A program made the position numbers and the translations under genes. Positions 33,107-45,100 of a stretch of DNA of 64,000 nucleotides are shown piece by piece; positions within the stretch are counted from its first letter, which is position 1; the number at the start of each line of letters is the position of its first letter. The DNA is from Erigeron canadensis (lineage: Eukaryota > Streptophyta > Magnoliopsida > Asterales > Asteraceae), in the NCBI RefSeq assembly GCF_010389155.1, contig NC_057767.1, forward strand, positions 2,232,001 to 2,296,000. Direction: 5' to 3'. The notes beneath the pieces are model-generated. The model was not told where the DNA came from and did no database searches. It was given only the letters and a program-made list of their open reading frames with translations.

Positions 33107-36100
33107 TTACAAGTAAAGCTGGATAAGCTCATCACTAACAACAGACGGTGTCAACACACCCAAATCTGTAAAAAGTAGGGTCAGATATTGTGGTGGGGTG
33201 TAATCTCTAGCTGATCTCTCAACTTCAACTTTTGCTGGGATGGGTACTCCAAAATCAACAGGGCGTAATGCAGGTACCATATCCTTCTGATCCAACGGAT
33301 ACAGACGAGCAAACTGCAAAGTTTAGAATATAATATATGATGAATAAGATGGCTGGATATTAAAACTTTACACGATCTGTTGAAAATCTCATTTCATACC
33401 TTGTAGCTCTCAGCAGCAACATAAACAGGCTTGTCCATGGTCTTGGCCACCAATGCAATCTGATATGTTCCCATCATGTTAATTATACCTCCACTTTCAA
33501 CCACTCCATCTGCCCCGACGAATACCATATCAACTTCATCCATACTATATGCTACAGCTGAATCAATTAACAGCTTCACCGGAACATCAAGCTTTGCCAG
33601 CTCATTGGAAAATCTTAGCCCTGTCCTGTCTGGCCGCCCCTCTGCATTTAAGACCAAGACGATTTAAGTTCTTGAGTAGAAGTTCAGGATTATGAAGTTG
33701 CAGTCAGATTTTCAAATACATGCAAGAATGTGGCAGCTGGAGTAATTCAGAAAGCATTCAACCACATGTAAAATCAACTGGTAATTACAATTAATCATAA
33801 AAACAAAAATATTGTGTTCACACTTCACAGGGCACAACAGCTAAAATTCAATTCCAAACATATTCGCCATCTGCAAACATGATGAGTGCATTTTGTAGAA
33901 GAAAAATAATATGGAAAATAAAAGAGAAGTACGCATGGCGAAGGCCTACGTTAGGCAAGTCAGTGGGTTGGAATTAGATTGGCTCGACTGATAATCTATC
34001 CAGCAATCCAGATAAAGGCCGACGTATTAGCTAAAAGAGGTGACCCCTGCGCCAATTAATCTAACAAAAGTGGATCATGTCTGATTGACCTATTAAAACT
34101 GGTTTCATTAGCGACTTCCAACCCTTTAGTAGCAAGTAACTGGGCAAATTTGCATTGGATTGACTAATGATCCAACCATAACCCAAGTAAAGGGATCTGA
34201 ACCATTAGCTAATGAGGGGCTGACCTACCAATTAATGTTAATAAAAAGGATGATGACCAACTGACCCACTAATATCAGCATCGCTCACTCGCTAAGGACC
34301 CCCCCCCCCCCCCCCCCCTCCCCCTTCTTTCTCTTCAGCAGGTGAGACAATGATAGATTTGGACAGGATTTACTAAAGCTTGTGATGTGAATATGTGATC
34401 CATGGCCCCACTAAATGGGTTGAGCTCTAACCCATGACTCATGACCCGTTTATCTAAATAAATATATTAAAATTCAGATTAACACATTAATATCGATTTT
34501 GTTTGCACTCCTCCAGTCCTCCATCTCCTTTCTGAAAATCCCCCTTACCACATCAAACATCAATCCTGCATTCTCGAGTTAAATTATTGTATAAAAACAA
34601 GAGGAAAGGAAAACCAATCTATTTTCATGCATTCTTTAGTTCTTTAAGGGCTATTTGATTGGAAAGTCCTCCAACTTGTCCAAAATATCTTTTCTGGGGT
34701 CCAAACGAAAAACTTCTTCATTGTGGGGAACAAAACCGGCTACAAAGTCTTTATGGGGTCCGCGACAAGGCTACCCGTCATTTTTAATTTTGAATTTCAT
34801 TTTAATTATTTTTAGCCAAATTGATGATCTGTATCTTCCACCTCATTTTTCTCTTTTACTTTTTGTCTTTGTTTCTTTACTATATATAGATTTTGGTGTT
34901 TCATATATAGATACATATATGTATGATTGTTGTTGTGTATATAACAACATCAGCTAACCAAATACACCCTCGCTGAAATTCATCTCCGGCCAACCTCACC
35001 GGATATCAACCGAAGACTTGGATAACAATCGAGCTCGTTACCACCGAACATCATTGTAACGTTTGTGATTTTTACGTGTAATTAACGTGAACTAAACGTG
35101 ATTAATTTTGATTTAATTCCATGATTTTGTGGCTTAATCGATTCTCGACCCGTTGACTCGAACGTGCTAAATGATTTATCATTTTATATGATTAAATAAT
35201 TCATTTATTTATTTATGAATTAGGGAACGTGTATTTATGCTAAACGAGACTATGTGGACGCACTTAACAAGTTGAGACGTAAAACGATTTATTAGTTGGT
35301 TAGAAATGTAATCGGGTGATCCATGGGTCGACCCATGACCCATGAAACACCCAATGACCCAACCCTATCCAATCACCCAACCAATGCCTTCCACCCTCCC
35401 CCATTCATATCACTCTTTCCTTTCTCTCTCTAATTGAAGGCAAAACTACATCCTCTTTCCCTCTCACTAAATTCTTGCACTAACTAAATGTTGTTCAAGT
35501 TGGATTGGTATTAAATTCATCATCATTATCATCAAGTAATCTTCATCTTCAAATTTAGAAAGTCAAAGTGCAAGGAATCCACATTTATAGCTCAAATTCG
35601 GATTATTGGGCTTGTGGAAGAATTTGGTAAGTAAACTTGTGTTATTATTACCCTTTGATGTTTATAAACATGTTTTTAATCAATATGAAGTAACCATGAG
35701 TCAAAATGCAAGTCAAAATGATTTTTTGTCAAAAATTAGGGTTTTAATTTAATTAAATGGGTCAAAAATCAAATTTCCAGATTTGGGTATGTTATAGACC
35801 AAACTTTGAGTGGTTCAAGCTTGAAATCATGTTTGTAATCTAAACTAAGCAACTTGTGGTCAAAATTCGGATTTAAAAGTTATCTAAAGCAAAAATTTGG
35901 GTTTTATGCCCATAAACTAGGTCAAAACTAATTATATGCATAATGATGGGTTGTGGACCGATTTGAAAGGGGGTTTGAGTTTGTACATGTCCATTTCGAC
36001 TAATGAGTACCTAAAAACAAGTATGATTTCAACACAAAACGAATTACAAGCAAATTAGGGTTCATATATTTTAAAATTAGGTCAAAAACAATAATTAATA

Positions 36101-39100
36101 TGAAAATGATGATTCTGATCGAAATTGAAAAGGGAGTTGTGTTGTTTACATCCATTTCGATGATTAGCATCTAAAACATGTTTCAGTGGGCTCAATTTCG
36201 AATCAAAACTGATAATTAGTGTTAATTTGGCTAAAGTCAAGGTTTGACTTTAAAAGTCAAATCTGTCCATGATGTTGTCTGCCCAGAATCGTCCCTGCCA
36301 TCAACCCAGCGTACCATACGCCCTTTTGGCCGTATCCTACGCTTGCCTGGATCCTTCGATTTCACCTTACGCCCATAACTAACTGTTTACGCTAAAAAAT
36401 CTTGTTTCAGACGCCAAAATTGCAATTTTTGAGGCACCGTAATGTACGCCCAAATCCACCGTACTGTACGCCTATTCTGGTCTAGCCTAGCGTATCCTAC
36501 GCTCCTTCTCACAGTATATTACTCCCCTTATGCTCTCTGCCGCCGTACCAGACGCCGCCACCACCGTACCTTACGGTGGTGGGGAATTCTTGTATTCCAG
36601 ATTTTTGGCCAGCCTTCCTCCTCCTTTCTTGCATGGAGTCTGGTCCCATGTGGGGTCCTCTTGGGCTCTGTCTGAGTCGTATGCTGTGTTGAAGTGGCGT
36701 GGGAAAAAGCCTAATCTGATATGTTGAAGAAGAAGGAAGCTTTTTGTAAATACATATATATAAAAACACACGACCCTTTTTCTATTCAGCCTTCTAATTG
36801 GGCCCATTTCCCTAGCATGGGTCTGGCTTCCTTTTTGGGCCGTCCACTAGCCCCTTTTGCTGCCCTTTTTAATTGGTTTCGAGATTTAAAGGTCGGGAGT
36901 TCAAGCAAGCCCATATATACGTAAAATCATATACCTATTTAACTAAAACTAAAAGGTGGTTTTGTCACATAATAATAATCGTAATAAATATATATATATA
37001 TATATAGGGGAAAGATAATTTGAGACCAACTAAAAAAAGTCCAAAAAAGGACCATTGATTTTCGTAACTTACACACCACCATCATCATCTACTACGATAT
37101 ACAAGACTTTTTTGTAAAAACACTAAGACTTTCCAGCGACGGGCCCACAGAAAAATCATGAGTAAGTTAACTTACACATGTGTAAGTAACTTACACGTGT
37201 GTAAGTTAACTTACACATGATTTTCTGGTGGGCCCGTCGTTGGAAAGTCTTAGTGTTTTTACAAAAAAGTCTTGCATATCGTAGTAGATGATGATGATGT
37301 ACAAAAATCAATGGTCCTAGTTGGTCCTAAAATAAGAGGTGGTCTCAAAATATCTCACCCCTATATATATATATATATATATGATAGGCGTAAAACCCTA
37401 AACCAGTTGATGTCGGGCTAAGTTAGAGCATTACATGCGTATATACAAATATACCCATAAACGTACAAAATTATATACAAGTATATATATATACATATAT
37501 GAATATATGAAAGTCTACATGAGCGTACATTCAATTAAGACGTATGTCATATATAAATGCATTGATAGGTGGTGATCCTTGATGGTTCTTGGACAATCTT
37601 GGCTCATCAAATATTTATAAATCAATTTAAACCTTGACGATCAAAGCAAAGGTGAGTTTCATAGCCCCTACGCTTATTTTATTTGGGGTGGAAAGTGTAC
37701 TCATTTGTTAAACGCTTGTCGATTGATACGATTCATTATGATATGAAACGAGATGCCTATTTGCTTGCTTGTGATACGTGTTATTCAACGTTTATATGTG
37801 ATGAATAACGTTATGTGGTAGTGTATTGAAACGTTTATTATGTATATGTACACTCACGTTATGGGTTGTTGAATCCACGTTATGGGTATCTTTATATCCA
37901 CGTTACGGGTATCTCTATATCCACGTTATGGGTATCCCTATATCCACGCTATGGGTATCTCTATATCCACGTTATGGATTGTTGAATCCACGTTATGGGT
38001 ACCTCTATATCCACGTTATGGGTTGTTGAGCCCACGTTATTGAACGTTATTAATCCTCGTATATCGTTAACGGTTGTTATCCCGATACTTGACTTTTTTT
38101 ACTTAAATCTACGAACTCACCAACTTTATGTTGACCCGTTTTAGTACACTTTTCAGGTGAACAGGTGAATGAAAGACGTATCGGATGATGATTGATTATT
38201 TGCATGCTAGGACTGGACTTGGACTTTACCGTGGATCCGTGATTCATAGTCCCCGCTTATGGTTATGCTTAGGATCATATGTCATCTTTTGTACTCTCTT
38301 TTGTAAACGTTTGATGGTCGTGCTCCTTATGCATTTTTGTATGATCTCGGGATTTTAATTGATTGAATTGTATGGATTTCCATTCCTTTTAATGCATTTA
38401 GAATTGTCTCGTACTTAATTTCCATGTCGTGTTGTGCTTAGTATGTAACCTCGTGATTCCGCCTTGTCGAGGTGTTACAATCATCTCCAGCCAACCTCAC
38501 CAGAATTCACCTCCGGTCATCTGCTACCATCTACACCCTCGCAACCCATACCTGGTCTTCACCTACGAATCCCGCCACACCTCTCTGTTGAATAAAACTT
38601 CCACCACCAAAATCTGACGGGGAGAGAGATAATAAAGGAATAAAACTCCACCCATCAAAAATGACGTCGTTACGACAATCAACATTGTAACCTAGCAAGT
38701 CATTTTCCAACAAATCTGTATCTATATCTACTATCAAAACAAATTTATATCTATATATCATCTCATAAAAACGCAGGGACTAAAACAAATTTGTATTTAT
38801 GTACCAATTTCTATTTTAATGAACCCAAAAAATAAAACCAAAAATTACAAAAAAAATGAATCTTTAATGAAGATTATGTGTGGGTGGTTCAGCAAAAGAT
38901 AGTTAGATAGGATAAATTTTGGTCGGTTTTGCTTGAAACCGAAAATAACCAAAAAAGAGTGGTGTTAGGAGGCTGTCGCAACGCGATGGTTAACTTAAGG
39001 TGGTGCGACTACGACGGTGCAACGTGAGGGTGGCAGCAAAGATGGCAGTGTTGGGGGTTCGATGGTTGCCCTTTGTTGCTTAGATAATGGAGGTAGCTTT

Positions 39101-42100
39101 TGCAGAGTTTTGAGGTGTAACCCATTTTCCCGGCAAGGGCGGCGGTCTAGCGATAATGGTGGCCAGAATAAGAAAATGCGGAGAAGAATAGAGATAGAAG
39201 GATGGTAACACTAAAGCTTGATTGATAAATCAATTGTAAGTATAAAAAAGATCAATCAGAATAGAACTCAAATTTCTTTGTTAGAAATATGAAACTGATG
39301 TATTAATTGAGTTTGAATGCATCAATTCTGTCTGCAACTCTACAAGTGTTTTCATATATCCCCATGAATTTATAGTTATATTTATATTAATATTAATATA
39401 ATAAAAAATAGAGTTAAGTAGGTCCAAATATATACACATGGCTGCTAGGTAGCAGTAACCGATGAGCTTCTAGCCGGTACAGGCCCTATAAAGATGTTTT
39501 AACCGGTTTTGATCCCCACACTAGAGAAATTTTTATTCGGACCCCAAAAAAGATATTTTGGACATGTTGGAGGACTTTTCCATCATATAGCCCTTCTTTC
39601 AAAAAAAGAAAAACAAAAGGGAAAAGAAAGAGATGTTTTGGGCTTTGCGGTTTTAAAAAAATTCTACAAATATGGCTGATTGACAAGGAAAACAGTCTAA
39701 TATCTTGTTTAGCTACTAACCTATTCTGCTAAACCAAATACTCTGTATTCTATGCAAGGATCCTTTATATCTGTAGTGCTCCTCTCCCAAGGCACTGACA
39801 ACACACCAGCCTACAGCATCTTATGGAGTGCTATGATACTATCTTATATACTAAGTTACAATCTCAATTTGACTATTGCATGAACCATTAATTGTGTCAA
39901 ACACTTGCGCCGACCCCAGGAAACAATTGTACATTTATTTATGAGAATTCAACGTTTGTAGACTTGTGCAACAAATTTTATTTAACAAATATCAAAAGAC
40001 TCATGTATTGTGTGTATTGGATAAATAAAAGAAGCACAACTAATAATTTTCTTTGTAGTAGAATCAGATTTGTGAAATTATTTTTTCACAGTTATAGATT
40101 TAGAGAAGATTAAACTGAACCATAGTTGTCAAAATCCATCATCTTGTACGCATAGGCACTAGGACAAGGCGATTTCACTTATACCGCATCAAAACGCTAA
40201 AAGGCCCACTAAAAAAAGGTGCCTTTCTTGAGTTTATATTTATTAATTAATATCAGGTATACAGTATATTAAACATATTTATCCAGAAATTTCATTGCAT
40301 TATCTTCTATATTACGAATACCTCTCAATATATACCAAAGTATTGAGATTTTATGCTGTCAATTTATGAACAATTTGTTTTCAAGCTTTTGGTGGAATGG
40401 AAATATTGGTTTTAGAATGGTAAAGTTAAATTTGGATGGCATTTGCTAATTTTAATTAAGTGTGCTTTTTCTTTCCCAGTCCTGCACTTTTTTTTGCGCA
40501 TCTCGCCTAGGCCATATCCTTTGCGCATTGAGTGCGTCCCCGTGGGGCTACTTAAAAAATACATGTAGAAGAGATAATTATAATATATATATATATATAG
40601 GCTATACAATTAGGGTTGCTAAACTTGTTTTCCAAGTTACTAACAAACTGGGCTTAATTAATCAAGGTCTGCTCTTGGCCTAAGCCTAATTAATTATATC
40701 CCTTTTTAAGTGGGCCGATGACCACGTAACTCGCCAACAATCTCACACTTGATGTCTTCGGACCATGAAGTGCACCATATCCAACTCTTCTGCACATCTA
40801 TAACAAGAACCCGTCCTGTTCTTTAATGCTCCCTAGTTACCCCAGCCTTCTCTTCAGTCGACCTGAAGGCCTATAAAAGCTCCACTAAACTTCAACCCAT
40901 CTGTCACAAACATTAACTCCAATTATGTACCTGCCGGCTCCCACCGACTCGAACTGTCGATACTTGAAACTGAAACATGATGAGAACAAACACTCTCCGA
41001 ATAAAGCAGATAATCATCGACTGGAGAGACTTTAACAGCTTTTTCTTAACCTAATGTCTAGAAGCTTTGACCGAAACACAACACCATGCTCCCACCACCA
41101 TGAAAACCCTGTCTGGTTTCTCTGAACCTTTCCTAGCTCATTCAACCTGAATCCCGACATGTAGTTTTGGGTTTGCCATCTACAAATCAAACCTTCTTCT
41201 TGCCACGAGATTTTGTGAACCGGATTTCATTTTTCTTCAGAACTGGGACAGTCACTCCCTTAGACGGTAAACTGACCATATAACGAAAACCATGTACATC
41301 GAGTCACGACTAGATTTCCCTTGATAACTCTCCATTAATCGTTCCCAAGCCTACCTCATGCCATGTTCTGCCCGCAAAAAACAACTACTTCTTCAGACTT
41401 GGAATAACCCAGACATTTTTTAAAGTGCATGAACCGGCCGAAGTCTTCAAATCTATGTGATCCATGCCCTTCACAACGAAAACTTCATGCTTCGCTAGTC
41501 TTACCTTTCCAAAATCCCTAACTTTAAGTTTTGCACTGCTTCACTGCCGTGGGTAGCGTGAATGAAGCACGAAACCCATGACCCAGGAATCCACGCTACT
41601 CTCTACTCTCCAATCAATGTCGCGTTTAAAATTGTAGTCTTCTGTAGTGTTCAATTCCTAGTTATTTTACGGACAATGATTCCTAAAATGTCTCACCTCT
41701 TCTAATCATGCTTGTCCATAGAAGCATCTTCACCGACCACGAAACCAAGCCTCATGCTTCTAAAGTTTTCTTTCACCTTGCTAAGCGAGATGAATCCAAG
41801 CTCCAAAGCCGCCTGCTTTCGGATCCTTAGAGCCCATTTTTCATGCAACACGCCAAGAACTCGATATCAGCATTAAGAAACTTCTGATTTGATCTTCGCT
41901 ACCGGTTACTTTCGTTCCGAGTTGTTTAACAGCTGTTACAACCACAACCAAATGAAATAAAAAACAAGAACTACTACTCTTTATTCTGACATCCATATTT
42001 TTTTCACAAGCTAAGCGTGACCCAATTCAAAGCCTCCTGCTTGACAAATCTTTCCTGTCCACTTATGCCTCGAGAACAAACCGCCTTACTTCCCCGTTAT

Positions 42101-45100
42101 TATACTAGGCACAAAAGGATGATAGAACTCGGTTGAAGGAACTTGATCGACACCTACTTTTAAAACAGCCATGCAAACAACCTGCTGTTGTTTTTCATGC
42201 AAGGACCTTTGTCCCAAACATCCGTGAAACAACCCCTATTGTCCCAACTCCCCAGAGACCTGAAACAGCCCCTGCGGTAGATAATCTCCTTTTCTGTTGT
42301 GAACACACTCTCGAAACAGCCCCTGCAGTCCCGACCCAGTTCTTCATACTGCTAATTCATGAATCCCAAAAAAAACCCAATCTGCCCGAATGAACCCTGA
42401 TCTTCTAACTCTGCCTAAACAGTTTCTCTGAAACAATAAACTTCCCAATTCAGACCTAAATCTGCCTAAATCAGACCCGACTCGGTCTAAATCAGACCCA
42501 ATACTGCTTAACTCAGCTTTGCCCAAGCCCCAAGTGGTGAGCCCTAGCTGGTGGATGTGGTGACTTATCTAGCTGGAACCCTAATCTCCTAATCTGGGTG
42601 ACAGCTGGGGTAGTGATAATGGGGTGACTGTGATCTGTATGCCACCTGTTCTCTGGTACCACTTGTTAGGATTAGACAACATACGCACACAACACAGGAT
42701 TAACAGAGAGAAGCAAAAGAAAACAAACGATTAACGTGGCATCTCGCACTAAACTATGTGCATTGGTTTTTCTTTATTAAGTCCTCAAAAAATACATGTA
42801 CAAGAGACAATACTATATATATATATATATATATAGGGTAGAGATCCAGAGAGAAGGTTCTTAAGTAGAGAAGGGAGAGAAGATCCATTTTTTATTTTTT
42901 TTAACTTTGTTTTTTTGTTTTTTTCACTTTTTTATTCTTTTTTTAACTAATTCAATCCATAAAAAAATTTTAAAAAAAAAATAAAAATTTTTTAACCCGA
43001 GTTAGTGAGTTATACATGTATGGATACGGTACGGGCTTCGCCTTTAAGGATATTAATAAGGGGTAGCTGGTGGGAGTGATAGGTCATAGAGAGTAATAGG
43101 TCGTAGGGGGTGATCGGTGATGAAGTGATCTACCTAATGGGCTTCGCCCTTAGCTATTATGGCTCCACCATAAGCTAAGAGGTTTCGCCTATAGCTTACG
43201 GGCTACGCCCTTTGAAAAAAAAATATTTTTAAAAATTTTATATGGAATAAGTTAATTAAAGAAAGAGTGAAAAAAGTGAAAAAAAGGAAAAAAGTTTAAA
43301 AAACAAGTTAAAAAAAATCAAAAACGAACCTTCTCACTCTTCTCTCCTTAAGGTACCTTCTCATTTGATCTCTATCATATATATATATATAGGCTACACA
43401 AATAGGGTTGCTAAACTTGTTCTCCAAGTTACTAACAAACTGAGCTTAATTGTTTATTAAACTAATTAATTAACTAAGGCCTACTGCCTTTCTACAGTTC
43501 TGTAGCTTTTAAGTGGGCTAATGACAACATATCTCGCCAACAAACACTAAAAAAAATTTGATTATATAGTATTTGTAAATTCAATTAATTGTACTTGAAT
43601 ATGTCATACAAACTTACAAAGTGTATCATTGTATAATTGTAGGCTTTTTTCTTTCTTCTTTCCTCTGCAACTCAAGAACACAAAAACTCTTAACCTTCTT
43701 TTCCTTTCTTATGATAATCTTTTAGCTCGAGAATGAACTAATTCCTTCATTTTCATTACTTTTTATTCCTTCTATTCTTTTCCTTTCATTTCAATGTAAA
43801 GAACACCACAACACCCTCTGACAAACCCTTTTCTTTTTTACTACAGATTTTTCATCATGCAACTTGGGAACTTCCTCCAAGATTCTCAAGGCTTAAAAGG
43901 GTACTTGTCAAAAAACAGCCATATCATTAAAAAAAAAGGCGTCATAAAACCAACAATGTGCTAAGACAAGCATTTCTCATATTTTTCATTCAAAATACAA
44001 ACACACCAATTTACAAAACTTAATGTTATAGAAAAGTTACACTAATGTATATAACAATACTCCAATGTTGACTCCAAAACCCACTTTTACGCTAAGCTTA
44101 GTTTAAAACATACACAAAGATCTCATTGCTACACTAATATTAGATTTAATCTAGATCAAGACTCATTCCATTATCAGACCAATTATAAGTCTATAACATA
44201 CATCCTGTGTGACATTCTATTCCTAAGGGTCCCAAAGGTGATGCTTGTACAATTACTAAAGGTTGCTAAGATATGTCAATATGAGAATGAGACTTTCCAT
44301 AATGATTCAAGATATTAATATATTATTGGTCTGTTTTCCGTTATAAGGTCATTTACATTTGCTTAACAAAAGCATGTCAAGGGCAGTCTCTCACTTTCCG
44401 TAGATATAAATCAAATAAAGACATCCGATTTGTTATCAGGAGATGTCTTATGTAATTCGTCCCCCGCTCGTCCCGGCTCGTCCTCCTTCCAGGGACTCGT
44501 CCCCATGTGTTTCATTCCTCAACGGACTGTAACGGCTGATTTGGTCCTCCCCTATATATACACTACCATTTCACTACAACTCACACATATTCATCTATAC
44601 TTATACATAAACCATCTTTATACATCATAAAAAAATTCAAAAACCCAAATGGATCCATCTTCACAAGAATCCTCGACTAAAGGTCGAAATTATAGGCCAA
44701 ACATGACTCTGTTCGAGTTTAAAAACTCGATGCAGCTTCACATCTTGACGATAACAAGCACAAAACGGACGTCAAGGGCTGTGATAAACATCATGAACAC
44801 AGAAAAAGCGGGTTACACGGCCGAAATTGAAAAACTTCTCAAAATCGGCCGACATCCTAATGTCTTGGACCAACACTGCGTGGCATACCTACAACATAAG
44901 GTTGCATGGTTGGAACTAACCATTGTCAAACTAACTGGTGCCGAGTCAAGTTTAATGACCACGCTTGAGCACGCGAAATATTGGCAAGGCAATGTCGGCC
45001 CGCTTAATAATGGTGGTCAGCCCGAAGGTTACGTAACTCACCCGGGGGAGGAATACGCAACAGAAGTCCACCTTCGAGGATCAAATAATCCATCCCGGCT

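Larger units (their letters stand above)
35055..38479. mobile_element. Long LTR (probable solo LTR), 5-bp TSD
   Basis: Begins TGTAACGTTTG, ends GAGGTGTTACA, and is flanked by a perfect 5-bp duplication ATCAT (35050-35054 and 38480-38484). The end type TGTAAC/GTTACA is typical of Gypsy-group LTRs. No gag-pol is present, so it is best read as a 3.4-kb solo LTR. A related, inverted copy with matching end segments lies at 48158-50180. Internally it carries a foldback MITE and a tandem-repeat block. Confidence 0.75.
34648..39593. mobile_element. MULE-like element with about 120-bp TIRs, split by an LTR insertion
   Basis: Left end GGGCTATTTGATTGGAAAG (34648) and the inverted right end GGGCTATATGATGGAAAAG (39593 inwards) continue as similar arms of about 120 bp ('tcctccaac.tgtccaaaatatctttt.tggggtcc'). 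Flanks gttctttaa and ttctttcaa are near-duplicates. Removing the LTR at 35055-38479 leaves about 1.5 kb of non-autonomous element. No transposase is found. Located in eIF2B-alpha intron 3. Confidence 0.7.

Noticed and set aside
37826..38029. ORF made of repeated 'RYGYLYIHVMG' units
   Set aside because: Reading of the LTR tandem repeat.
37849..38040. CRISPR-like array
   Set aside because: The units are contiguous, without unique spacers, and lie in a plant LTR.
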